Shown here piece by piece: positions 33,774 through 41,390 of a stretch of 64,000 nucleotides of DNA. The DNA is from Comamonas sp. JUb58 (lineage in GTDB: Bacteria > Pseudomonadota > Gammaproteobacteria > Burkholderiales > Burkholderiaceae_C): assembly GCF_004364775.1 (NCBI RefSeq), contig NZ_SOAL01000001.1, forward strand, positions 310,001 through 374,000. Direction: 5' to 3'. A model generated the notes under the pieces. The model saw only the letters and a program-made list of their open reading frames with translations. It was not told the origin of the DNA and searched no databases. The position numbers and the translations under genes are program-made. Each line of letters opens with the position of its first letter. The stretch's first letter is position 1.

Positions 33774-34574
33774 ATGCAAAAGATCCAGCGACTCCGTCTC
33801 CGCCTCGCCTCCCTGCTGACTGCCCTCTGCGTTACCGCGCTGGGCAGCGCCCATGCGGCCGATGCGATCAACGTCTACGGCCCGGGTGGGCCAGCCCCGG
33901 CCATGAAGGAAGCCGCCAAGACCTTTGGCGAGGCCCAGCATGTCACCGTCAACGTCACGGCCGGGCCCACCGGCCAGTGGGTGGACAAGGCCAAGGCCGA
34001 CGCGCATGTGGTGTTCAGCGGCGCCGAAAACATGATGGGCGACTTTGCCAAGGCCATGCCTGGCGTCTTCGATCTGCAAAAGGCCGAGCCCATGTACCTG
34101 CGCCCCGTCGCCATCCTGGTGCGGCCGGGCAATCCCAAAAACATTCAAGGCTTTCGCGATGTCCTGGCGCCCGGCATCAAGGTGCTGGCAGTAGCAGGTG
34201 CGGGCCAGAATGGCCTGTGGGAAGACGTGGCTGGGCGCACCGGCGATATCCAGGTGCTGCGCGCCTTTCGCCGCAACCTCCTGCTGCCCGAAGCAGCCAA
34301 CAGCGCAGAAGCGCGCCAACGCTGGATCTCGCAACCCGATATCGATGTCTGGCTGATCTGGAACATCTGGCAGGTCGCCAACCCCGATCTGGCGCAGCTG
34401 GTGGAGATGGATGAGCCCTACCGCATCTACCGCGACACCGGCATCGTGCTCACCCACCAGGGCGAGAAGAATGCCCAGGCCCAGGCCTTTGTGCAATACC
34501 TGCAGTCGCCCGCCGGCCAGGCCATTTTTGCCAAATGGGGCTGGCAGACACCGGCAGCAGGCGCCGCCAAATAA
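33774..34574 (+). CDS. Periplasmic solute-binding protein, AcfC-like
   Basis: A 266-aa exported protein with a signal peptide (LASLLTALCVTALGSAHAAD) and a type-2 periplasmic-binding fold opening INVYGPGGPAPAMKEAAKTF, the pattern of Vibrio AcfC and related molybdate/tungstate-type binding proteins. Other landmarks are VVFSGAENMMGDFAKAMPG and RPVAILVRPGNPKNI. No permease or ATPase adjoins, so it may act alone. It follows the anti-sigma gene after 54 bp and may belong to the ECF regulon. Confidence 0.8.
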   Translation: MQKIQRLRLRLASLLTALCVTALGSAHAADAINVYGPGGPAPAMKEAAKTFGEAQHVTVNVTAGPTGQWVDKAKADAHVVFSGAENMMGDFAKAMPGVFDLQKAEPMYLRPVAILVRPGNPKNIQGFRDVLAPGIKVLAVAGAGQNGLWEDVAGRTGDIQVLRAFRRNLLLPEAANSAEARQRWISQPDIDVWLIWNIWQVANPDLAQLVEMDEPYRIYRDTGIVLTHQGEKNAQAQAFVQYLQSPAGQAIFAKWGWQTPAAGAAK

Positions 34575-34584
34575 GTCTTCCAGC

Positions 34585-34603
34585 CGGGGCTTTTAGAGCC
34601 CCG
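34585..34603. terminator. Hairpin after the AcfC-like gene
   Basis: CGGGGCT and AGCCCCG form a perfect 7-bp stem with loop TTTAG, 10 bp after the stop. No T-tract follows, so it is a weaker candidate. Confidence 0.45.
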
Positions 34604-34750
34604 TCCAACGCCTGGCTTGGTCACCAGCAGCACTGTCCGCTGGCGATCAAACCTAGGTGGTCAGCTGTAATAAAGCCGTTGCCCAAAGAGCTACGCATGC
34701 AATAGTCGTGGGACTGGGAGTGGAAGGCATGCGCACGGCATGAAACCGAA

Positions 34751-34924
34751 TCAATCTCCCAGCGGCTTGGCGTGCTGCATCGCAGCCAGGCGGCGGTACT
34801 TCTCAAAAGTCTTGCTGATATCAGTGGAGACCGAAGGCACATAGCGCTTCGCTTTCTCACCGCGATGGGCCACCAAGGGACGCGTCGGCATGGTCAGCAT
34901 CGGAAATGAGGGCTGGTTTTGCAT
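34751..34924 (-). CDS. 57-aa basic protein of unknown function
   Basis: A small gene easily missed. The ATG at 34924 follows AAGGAG at 6 bp spacing. It encodes MQNQPSFPMLTMPTRPLVAH and continues with a basic segment (RGEKAKRYVP), a helical segment (TDISKTFEKYRRLAAMQHAK) and PLGD before TGA. No signal peptide or membrane segment. A well-spaced sigma70-type promoter lies upstream (34977-35004) with a 16-bp palindrome beyond it. I recognise no family. A longer overlapping reading in another frame lacks a ribosome site. Confidence 0.65.
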   Translation of the reverse strand: MQNQPSFPMLTMPTRPLVAHRGEKAKRYVPSVSTDISKTFEKYRRLAAMQHAKPLGD

Positions 34925-34976
34925 ACCCAACTCCTTTCACAAAAGACTTTTTAATCGATTCAGTCAATGAGTTAAG

Positions 34977-35004
34977 AATGTAAGCCTTGCTTGCGCAAAG
35001 TCAA
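34977..35004 (-). promoter_or_regulatory. Sigma70-type promoter of the 57-aa gene
   Basis: Reverse strand: TTGACT (35004-34999), a 16-bp spacer, then TACATT (34982-34977). The predicted start is near 34970, giving a leader of about 45 nt. A perfect 16-bp palindrome, AGCCAGGG/CCCTGGCT at 35004-35019, touches the -35 box and could be an activator or repressor site. Confidence 0.6.
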
Positions 35005-35019
35005 GCCAGGGCCCTGGCT

Positions 35020-35344
35020 GGCGACCGTCATGGTTGTAATTAATTGCAAACTGAACAAAGCAAAGGCCATGTCGAGATAGCAAAGGCCTGCCCTCTGCAG
35101 ACCGCCCCATGCCTCCGAAAAGCCAACAAATACAGGCTAAAACGCCCTAATTTGAACAGTGCCAAAAAGCATGCATGGCGCCTTGCTATGCAGGCCACAG
35201 CGACTTTTCCAGGAGGCTGATCTGGGACCTCGCCAGGTTAGAAATTGCTGACAATCTATTTCAAAAATTTCATACAGAATCCATCCCTTCGAAAGAATCC
35301 AGGCCTTTTTCCCCCTGGTCTTCTCGCGTGATTGGAGGTTCTGC
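35020..35344. other. Non-coding interval before the FHA gene
   Basis: About 325 bp, AT-richer than its surroundings. I see no gene with a ribosome site; one 74-codon reading through it lacks any start signal. No terminator or clear promoter was found except an AT-rich stretch near 35240-35285 that could hold the FHA-gene promoter. Confidence 0.45.
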
Positions 35345-35695
35345 ATGCCAGTGCTTATTCAGATTCGGTCACCCCTTGCGCCCTCGCCCAGCCAGCTGAG
35401 ACTGGGCAAGGGCCAGACCTTGATTGGCCGGGATCCGGGCTGCGGTGTCTGCCTGGACGACCAGGGTGTCAGCAGAGACCATGGCGCCTTCAGCTACTAC
35501 ATTGGCGTGCTGATGGTGGAGGACCACAACAGCACGAATGGCATCTTCGTCAACGGCCTCAAGGTCAAGCGCCAGGTGCTGTACACGGGGGACAGGGTCA
35601 AGGTCGGGCCGGTCGAGATCTACATCCAGAAAGGCTCAGCACCGTCCGGGGCAGATGTCGGGTCAGCGGCGTCAGCGCCTCAAATGCCAAAGTAA
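35345..35695 (+). CDS. FHA-domain protein
   Basis: A 116-aa cytosolic protein that is essentially one FHA phosphothreonine-binding domain: the GRDPGCGVCLDD loop (Gly-Arg), VSRDHGAFSY (Ser-x-x-His), and NSTNGIFVNG (Asn). A Ser/Ala-rich tail follows. The start is supported by GGAGG 6 bp upstream. No kinase lies beside it; the only Hanks-type kinase in the window is 12 kb away. It may bind a phosphoprotein of that kinase or of another system. Confidence 0.87.
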   Translation: MPVLIQIRSPLAPSPSQLRLGKGQTLIGRDPGCGVCLDDQGVSRDHGAFSYYIGVLMVEDHNSTNGIFVNGLKVKRQVLYTGDRVKVGPVEIYIQKGSAPSGADVGSAASAPQMPK

Positions 35696-35774
35696 ATCAG
35701 CCACTGGTAGTCGTTTTATTTCTGCGACTGCCCGCAAAAGAATGCCGTTGAAGTTGCTCCAGTTTTAAAAACCT

Positions 35775-35793
35775 GACAATAATAATCATTACG
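35775..35793. promoter_or_regulatory. Candidate Fur box
   Basis: A 19-bp site matching the Fur consensus at 15 of 19 positions, with core AATAATCATTA intact. It lies 94 bp before the DUF11/CTERM gene. A 10-bp direct repeat ACGATTAGCC (35791-35800 and 35820-35829) starts at its edge. Confidence 0.45.
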
Positions 35794-35796
35794 ATT

Positions 35797-35816
35797 AGCC
35801 ACAGTTGTGGTTTTTA
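35797..35816 (+). terminator. Short hairpin with T-tract after the FHA gene
   Basis: CCAC-AGTT-GTGG, extended by a G-U and an A-U pair, runs into TTTTTATT. The stem is short. It lies between the Fur-like site and the DUF11 gene, so a promoter at the Fur site would have to read through it. Confidence 0.4.
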
Positions 35817-35886
35817 TTAACGATTAGCCGCAGCAAGCTGTGACGCAGCTTCAGGGGACTCATCTGCGGCACGAATGGGTTTATCC

Positions 35887-37188
35887 ATGAAGTCGATTTT
35901 GGAACAGGCACGGGCTCACTATCGGAAGGGCATCAGCGCCTTGTTATTGGCAAGTGCAGTAGGTCCGAGCCTCGCGCAGCAGTATGTATTTGCCCCGAGT
36001 TCCGCAGAGGGCGTCGACGGCTGGGTGGCAGGCTGGATGAGCAACCGCCCACCGGGCACGCTGACGCAGGACTGGTACCCGGGCTCAGGCGAAGATAGCT
36101 TCGGCGACAGCGCAGTCTCGGGCGATACCCACGACACCACCTTCCTCGCCAGCACCGGCGCGCAGCGCTTCGGCGGCGGATTGACGGCCAGCGCCGACCC
36201 CACTTATCTGGACTTCCAGCGTATCTCCAATCTGACGGCGCGCTCCGCCACTCAGGCGATCACTGCCCAGCAGTACATCGAGTTTCCGTTCACGACCGGT
36301 ACCCTGCATTACGCAGATGCTACGGCTGCCCCGGCGCTGTTCTATTTCAATGCGGCAGCCACCTCCAAACGCTGGAATATGAATGGCAATAGCCATCCCC
36401 GCGCCTTTGGCTATGCCGCCTACATCGTGGATGCCAGTGGCAGCCCTGTCGGCGATGTGATTCAGCAAATTAACGATGTAACGACGGTGGCAGGGGAAGA
36501 TTTTCAGATAGTCCGCCCACCCGATGGGCCGGGCCCGGGCGTTGAGCTGCAACCAGGCACAGCTTATGCGCTGCGCTTTTACCTGTTTGGCACGGCAGCC
36601 AATGCCGATAGGCAAGCCTCCTGGGATGACACTTTGTTCGCGATGAGCCGCCAGACATTGGCCGACATCGTCGTTACTGCCAGCACCGTCTCCGTGGTGC
36701 CTGCCGACGCTCAAAACACCTACAGCTACACCTTCAGCGTCTACAACAATGGCCCTGATACCGCCCAGGCGCTGGTGTCCGACCCCTTGCCAGCGGCAGC
36801 CAACGGTACAACTGCCAGCTGGACTTGCGTGCTACGGCCTTCTGCTACGCCCTGCGCCATTCCTGCGGGTAGCGGGGCCATTGGGTCCGTGCTTCAACCG
36901 CTGAACGTGGGAGAGACGGCGGTTTACGCGGTCAGCTGGACCGGCCCGGCCATTACCGCTGCTGGTAGCCACACCATCAGCGCGCTGCCCCAGGCCGACA
37001 GCCCCAGTGATCCCATTCTCAGCAACAACTCGGCAGTCGTGCGCGTGGCGCCGCCTCCCGTGGTCGAGATAGAGGAGCCAGCCCCCCGTCCCACTCCAGT
37101 GCCCGCAAGCGATGCCTACAGCCTTGCATTGCTCGCCCTGTTGCTTGCTGCCTTCGGAATACGACAGCGCCGCCGCACCGGGGCGTGA
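35887..37188 (+). CDS. Exported DUF11-domain protein with CTERM-like tail
   Basis: A 433-aa exported protein. It has a signal peptide (RKGISALLLASAVGPSLAQQ), a carbohydrate/adhesin-like N-terminal beta-domain (about residues 30-255), a DUF11 repeat at about 260-390 (YSYTFSVYNNGPDTAQALVS, then PILSNNSAVVRV), a Pro-rich spacer, and a tail of hydrophobic helix plus basic end (YSLALLALLLAAFGIRQRRR). The tail resembles IPTL/PEP-CTERM sorting signals but lacks the exact motif. A Fur-like site lies upstream. ATG 35875 (four residues longer) is the other possible start; neither has a good ribosome site. Confidence 0.78.
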   Translation: MKSILEQARAHYRKGISALLLASAVGPSLAQQYVFAPSSAEGVDGWVAGWMSNRPPGTLTQDWYPGSGEDSFGDSAVSGDTHDTTFLASTGAQRFGGGLTASADPTYLDFQRISNLTARSATQAITAQQYIEFPFTTGTLHYADATAAPALFYFNAAATSKRWNMNGNSHPRAFGYAAYIVDASGSPVGDVIQQINDVTTVAGEDFQIVRPPDGPGPGVELQPGTAYALRFYLFGTAANADRQASWDDTLFAMSRQTLADIVVTASTVSVVPADAQNTYSYTFSVYNNGPDTAQALVSDPLPAAANGTTASWTCVLRPSATPCAIPAGSGAIGSVLQPLNVGETAVYAVSWTGPAITAAGSHTISALPQADSPSDPILSNNSAVVRVAPPPVVEIEEPAPRPTPVPASDAYSLALLALLLAAFGIRQRRRTGA

Positions 37189-37207
37189 TGGCAGGGTCGC
37201 GCGGCGC

Positions 37208-37825
37208 TCAACGCGAACCACGCGACAGCGCCAGCAGCACGCCAAAGCCCAGCAGCAAACCGCCAAAGGCGCGGTCAATCCAGTGCCGTGCCGCCAGCAG
37301 CCGGCCGCGCACCGCGCCGGCTGAAAAGCACAAGGCCACCAGGCTGAACCAGGCGATATGCGCCAGCGAGATAAAGGCGCCATAGCCCAGCTGCACGGCC
37401 AATGGCGTCTGGGGCTGCACCACCTGCAGGAACAGGCTGACCATGAAGACGGTGGTCTTGGGATTCAGCGCATTGGTCAGAAAACCCGTGCGCAGCGCCG
37501 CCCCATCCGACAAGGGCGCTGCTGCCGCCTCGGGCGCATCGCCCGCAGGCTGGGAACGCAGCATCTTCAGCCCCAGGTAGACCAGGTAGGCGGCACCGGC
37601 CAGCTTGATCGCATTGAACAGCCACAGCGACTGCTGGATCAGCAACCCCAGGCCCAGCAAGGTGTAGGCCACATGCACCAGCACCCCCAGGCCAATGCCC
37701 CAGGCAGTGAGCACACCTGCGCGCCGCGACAGCAGCAGGCTGTTGCGCGTCACCATCGCAAAATCGGGCCCGGGGCTGATCACCGCCAGCAAAGTGATGG
37801 TGATAACAGCTAACAATTCGGTCAT
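37208..37825 (-). CDS. LysE/RhtB-family amino-acid exporter
   Basis: A 205-aa inner-membrane exporter with about six helices. The family signature ISPGPDFAMVTRNSLLLSRR lies at the N-terminus, with LAGAAYLVYLGLKML and GFLTNALNPKTTVFM later. Members export homoserine, threonine, lysine or arginine. It is divergent from the LysR gene with 65 bp between, the usual LysE/LysR pairing. Confidence 0.9.
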   Translation of the reverse strand: MTELLAVITITLLAVISPGPDFAMVTRNSLLLSRRAGVLTAWGIGLGVLVHVAYTLLGLGLLIQQSLWLFNAIKLAGAAYLVYLGLKMLRSQPAGDAPEAAAAPLSDGAALRTGFLTNALNPKTTVFMVSLFLQVVQPQTPLAVQLGYGAFISLAHIAWFSLVALCFSAGAVRGRLLAARHWIDRAFGGLLLGFGVLLALSRGSR

Positions 37826-37890
37826 GGCGTATCCTCTGCAATAGCAAAAACAGCCCGCATCGTGCCTGCAATGGTGCCTGATGAAAAACG

Positions 37891-38826
37891 ATGATTTCTG
37901 ACAGCCATGGTGAGTCTGGCTCACCATCTCCCGACAACCGCCTCCCTTCGCTGCTGGCACTGCGCTGCTTTGAAGCGGCCGCCCGGCTGGAGAACTTCAG
38001 CCGCGCCGCCGATGAGCTGCACCTGACCCATGGAGCCGTCAGCCGCGCGGTGCGCCTGCTGGAAGACGACCTGGGCCTGGCGCTGTTCGAGCGACGCAGC
38101 CGGCGGGTGTTTCTGACCGACGAGGGCCGGGCGCTGGCCCAGGCCGTCAGCCAAGGGCTGGATCTGATGCGCCAGGGTGTTGCCGATCTGCGCGCGCGTG
38201 CACGCCCGCAGCAGCGCTGGGTGCTGTCCTGCGAGCCCACCTTGCTGATGCGCTGGCTAATTCCGCGCTGGCCCGATTTCCAGGCGCGCCATCCGGGTCT
38301 GGAGCTGCACCTGGTCGCCGGAGGCGGTCCCTTCTCCTTTGCCAGCGGCATTGATCTGGCCATTCGCCGCGACGACTTTGCCTGGCCTGCTAGCTGCCAT
38401 GTCGAGCCGCTGTTTGCCGAGCGCATCGGCCCGGTCTGCCGGCCGGACCAGCAAAGGGCCTGGTTCCGCAGTGGCAAGCGCAGCGCGGCACTCCAGGCCC
38501 AGGCCCTGCCGCTGCACAGCCGCACCCGGCCCAGCGCCTGGCAGGACTGGGCCCGGGCCAGCGGCCAGCCGCTGCCGCGCGCCAGCGGGCAAAGCTTTGA
38601 GCATTTCTATTTCAGCCTGCAGGCGGCCGTTGCCGGCCTGGGCGTCGCCATCGGGCCCTGGCATCTCGTGCAGGATGACATCGCCAACGGCCTGCTGGTG
38701 GCACCGCTGGGCTTTGTCGACGATGGCTCGCAGTACTGCCTGCTCTCCCCCCAGCCGGTGCAGGCGGGCACGGTGCCAGGCGACCTGCTCGACTGGCTGC
38801 AGACCATGGCTCAGGCAGGCGCCTAG
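37891..38826 (+). CDS. LysR-family regulator (GcvA-like)
   Basis: A 311-aa regulator with an N-terminal helix-turn-helix (LLALRCFEAAARLENFSRAA, then LTHGAVSRAVRLLEDDLGLA) and an effector domain. The LTHGAVSRAV pattern marks the GcvA/AmpR branch. It is divergent from the LysE-type exporter and lies upstream of an SDR gene on its own strand. A LysR-type site lies before the SDR gene. Confidence 0.9.
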   Translation: MISDSHGESGSPSPDNRLPSLLALRCFEAAARLENFSRAADELHLTHGAVSRAVRLLEDDLGLALFERRSRRVFLTDEGRALAQAVSQGLDLMRQGVADLRARARPQQRWVLSCEPTLLMRWLIPRWPDFQARHPGLELHLVAGGGPFSFASGIDLAIRRDDFAWPASCHVEPLFAERIGPVCRPDQQRAWFRSGKRSAALQAQALPLHSRTRPSAWQDWARASGQPLPRASGQSFEHFYFSLQAAVAGLGVAIGPWHLVQDDIANGLLVAPLGFVDDGSQYCLLSPQPVQAGTVPGDLLDWLQTMAQAGA

Positions 38827-38899
38827 CTTGGTAATTTTCGTTGCATACAAAAATTCAATGACCAATCCGGCACATAGCAAACGCTTCATCGCTTTTGCA

Positions 38900-38915
38900 A
38901 ATTCGATTGATTGAA
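38900..38915. promoter_or_regulatory. Candidate LysR-type binding site upstream of the SDR gene
   Basis: ATTC-N8-GAAT, extending to CAAATTC/GAATATG with one mismatch, 62 bp before the SDR start. It matches the dyad architecture of LysR sites. Motif short; moderate evidence only. Confidence 0.4.
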
Positions 38916-38977
38916 TATGACAATAAAAATCTCCACTGTGATACACGCCGATTCCCATCACTTTCTGGAGATACCGC

Positions 38978-39754
38978 ATGCGCAAAGCCCACACCGTCCA
39001 AGACAAAGTCGTCCTGATTGCAGGGGGAGGAAAAAACCTGGGAGGCCTGATCGCCCGTGACCTGGCCAGCCAGGGAGCCAAGGCCGTCGCCATCCACTAC
39101 AACAGCGCCGCCAGCCGCGATGAAGCACTGGCAACAGTGGCGGCCGTCGAGAAGCTGGGCGCCAAGGCCCTGGCCTTGCAAGGCAATCTGAGCAGCGCAG
39201 CGGCCGTGCAAAAACTGTTTGCCGATACCGTGGCGGCGCTGGGCCGACCCGACATCGCGATCAACACCGTCGGCAAGGTGCTCAAAAAACCGATGGTCGA
39301 TATCTCCGAGGCCGAGTTCGACGAGATGTCCAACGCCAACAGCAAGGCGGCCTTCTTCTTTTTGAAGGAAGCCGGCCTGCAGCTCAACGACAACGGCAAG
39401 ATCGTCACCCTGGTCACCTCGCTGCTGGGCGCCTTCACACCGTTCTACTCGTCCTATGCCGGCACCAAGGCACCCGTCGAGCACTACACCCGCGCAGCGG
39501 CCAAGGAGTTCGGCGCACGCGGCATCTCCGTGACCGCCGTCGGCCCCGGCCCGATGGACACCAACTTCTTCTACCCCGCCGAAGGCGCCGATGCCGTGGC
39601 CTACCACAAGACCGCCGCCGCGCTGTCAGGCTTCAGCAAGACCGGCCTGACCGATATCGAGGATGTCGTGCCCTTCATCCGCCACCTGGTCACCGATGGC
39701 TGGTGGATCACCGGCCAGACGATTCTGATCAACGGCGGCTACACCACCAAGTAA
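38978..39754 (+). CDS. SDR-family oxidoreductase
   Basis: A 258-aa short-chain dehydrogenase. Cofactor loop GGGKNLGGLIARDLASQGAK is a variant of TGxxxGxG. The catalytic set is TSLLGAFTPFYSSYAGTK (Ser, Tyr-x-x-x-Lys), and the C-terminal TGQTILINGGY is typical. A CTGGAGA ribosome site precedes the ATG. The substrate is unknown, and the upstream LysR gene may control it. Confidence 0.92.
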   Translation: MRKAHTVQDKVVLIAGGGKNLGGLIARDLASQGAKAVAIHYNSAASRDEALATVAAVEKLGAKALALQGNLSSAAAVQKLFADTVAALGRPDIAINTVGKVLKKPMVDISEAEFDEMSNANSKAAFFFLKEAGLQLNDNGKIVTLVTSLLGAFTPFYSSYAGTKAPVEHYTRAAAKEFGARGISVTAVGPGPMDTNFFYPAEGADAVAYHKTAAALSGFSKTGLTDIEDVVPFIRHLVTDGWWITGQTILINGGYTTK

Positions 39755-39825
39755 GGCCCTCCATGGCCGGCCTCTGCAGCCTGGCGCTGCGGGGCCGCGC
39801 CCTCTCAACACTTGAAAGTGCCGAT

Positions 39826-40095
39826 ATGCATGTATTGCTGGTGATCGCTGGCGGCCTGGTGCTGCTCGGGGTATTTGTGCTGTTTGACTGGCTGTGGGCG
39901 GCCAGCGCCGCCGGCATGGTGGTGGCGGCCAAGCTCTTCATGCCCCTGTGGCTCCTGATCGCCTGCACCAATATGTGGGTGGGGGTCACCCAGGCGGGCT
40001 ACAGCGTACGCGATGAAGCGCTGATCCTGCTCATCGTGCTGATCGTGCCCGTGCTGCTGGCCAGCGTCATCACCCGCCTCCTCTCGCATGCCTGA
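39826..40095 (+). CDS. Small membrane protein upstream of ltrA
   Basis: An 89-aa protein with about three membrane helices (LLVIAGGLVLLGVFVLFDWL, AKLFMPLWLLIACTNMWVG, LILLIVLIVPVLLASVIT). I do not recognise the family. It overlaps the LtrA start by 8 bp, so it is co-translated with it. A longer ATG (39763) is possible but the added residues look like leader. Confidence 0.7.
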   Translation: MHVLLVIAGGLVLLGVFVLFDWLWAASAAGMVVAAKLFMPLWLLIACTNMWVGVTQAGYSVRDEALILLIVLIVPVLLASVITRLLSHA

Positions 40096-41326
40096 GGCCG
40101 CGCGCCAAGACCCCAGATCCGCTATGCCGATTACCCCCGCTCTCCCCCACCCCTTGCTGCGCCAGCGCGATGGCCACCATGCCCGCGTGACCTATGAAGA
40201 GCTGTTCTTTGACCTGGTCTATGTGTTCGCCGTCACACAACTGAGCCATGAGCTGCTGCACCACCTGTCGCTCGGCGGCGTGGCACAGAGCTTGGTGCTC
40301 TGGTTTGCCGTCTGGCTGGGCTGGCAGTACACCTGCTGGGTCACCAATTGGTTCGATCCCGAAACCACGCGCATCCGCAGCATGCTGTTTTGCAGCATGC
40401 TGCTGGCCTTGCTGATGGCCTCCAGCATCCCCGAGGCCTTTGGCGAGCGCGGGCTGGTGTTTGCCCTGGCCTATGTCGCCATGCAGGTGGGGCGCACCGC
40501 CTTTATCTGGGTCCAGCTGCCGGCCGGCCATGCGCTGGGCCAGAACTACCTGCGCATGCTCGGCTGGGTCTGCATCTCGGCGGTCCTCTGGATCGCGGGG
40601 GCGCTGGCCGCGCCCGAGCTGCGCCTGCTGCTGTGGCTGCTCGCGGTGCTGTGTGAGTACCTGGCACCGATGTTCGGCTTTGCGCTGCCCGGCCTGGGCC
40701 GCAGCCAGACGCAGGACTGGACCATCGAGGGCGGCCATATGGCCGAGCGCTGCCAGCTCTTTGTCATCGTGGCGCTGGGCGAGACCTTGCTGGCCAGCGG
40801 CGCCACCTTGGCCGACACCGCCATCTGGACCGGGGATGTCTTGCTGGCCCTGGGTGCCACCTTTATCGGCACCCTGGCGATGTGGTGGCTGTACTTTGGC
40901 ATTTCCAGCAAGGATGCAATGGCCGCCATCAGCCACGCCGAGGACCCGGGCCGCATCGCCGCCTATTTCCACTACGTGCATGCCATCCTGATCGCCGGCG
41001 TCATCGCCACGGCCGTTGGCAACGACCTGGTGCTCGCCCACCCGCATGCACTGGCGACCCTGCCGCAGATCGCCATCCTGCTGGCCGGCCCTGCGATCTA
41101 CCTGCTGGGCAGCGCCATCTACAAAAAGGTGGTGTATGGCGCGCTGCCCGCCTCCCACTGGATTGGCGCCTTGCTGCTGCTGGCCCTGGTGCCCCTCAGC
41201 GCCTTGTGCAGCCTGCTGGTGCTGGGCTGGCTGACGACGGCGCTGATCCTGGGCATTGCGTTTTGGGACACCTATGCGCCCAAGCCGCCCCGGCTGCCAG
41301 CTGCACAGCACCCAACGCAGCACTGA
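40088..41326 (+). CDS. Low-temperature-requirement protein A family (LtrA)
   Basis: A 412-aa polytopic protein with about ten to twelve helices. Family landmarks are VTYEELFFDLVYVFAVTQLS at the N-terminus, HMAERCQLFVIVALGETLLA in the middle, and HYVHAILIAGVIATAVGNDL later. The family was named from a Listeria cold-growth locus; its molecular function is not known. ATG 40124 (MPITPALPHPLL) is an alternative start. Confidence 0.88.
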   Translation: MPEAARQDPRSAMPITPALPHPLLRQRDGHHARVTYEELFFDLVYVFAVTQLSHELLHHLSLGGVAQSLVLWFAVWLGWQYTCWVTNWFDPETTRIRSMLFCSMLLALLMASSIPEAFGERGLVFALAYVAMQVGRTAFIWVQLPAGHALGQNYLRMLGWVCISAVLWIAGALAAPELRLLLWLLAVLCEYLAPMFGFALPGLGRSQTQDWTIEGGHMAERCQLFVIVALGETLLASGATLADTAIWTGDVLLALGATFIGTLAMWWLYFGISSKDAMAAISHAEDPGRIAAYFHYVHAILIAGVIATAVGNDLVLAHPHALATLPQIAILLAGPAIYLLGSAIYKKVVYGALPASHWIGALLLLALVPLSALCSLLVLGWLTTALILGIAFWDTYAPKPPRLPAAQHPTQH

Positions 41327-41351
41327 CCAGACCAGGGCGCCATGCCCATGA

Positions 41352-41379
41352 GGCGATGCCCCATAAAGGCGGCATCGCC
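41352..41379. terminator. Hairpin between convergent ltrA and THxN-protein genes
   Basis: GGCGATGCC and GGCATCGCC form a perfect 9-bp stem with a 10-nt loop between the two stops. No T-tract. Confidence 0.5.
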
Positions 41380-41390
41380 GAGGCGCCGGT

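Noticed and set aside
34621..34860. A 79-codon frame overlapping the 57-aa gene in another frame
   Set aside because: No ribosome site and composition unlike protein; the 57-codon frame has promoter and ribosome site.
35175..35399. A 74-codon frame crossing the FHA start
   Set aside because: No ribosome site; it runs into the FHA gene in a different frame.
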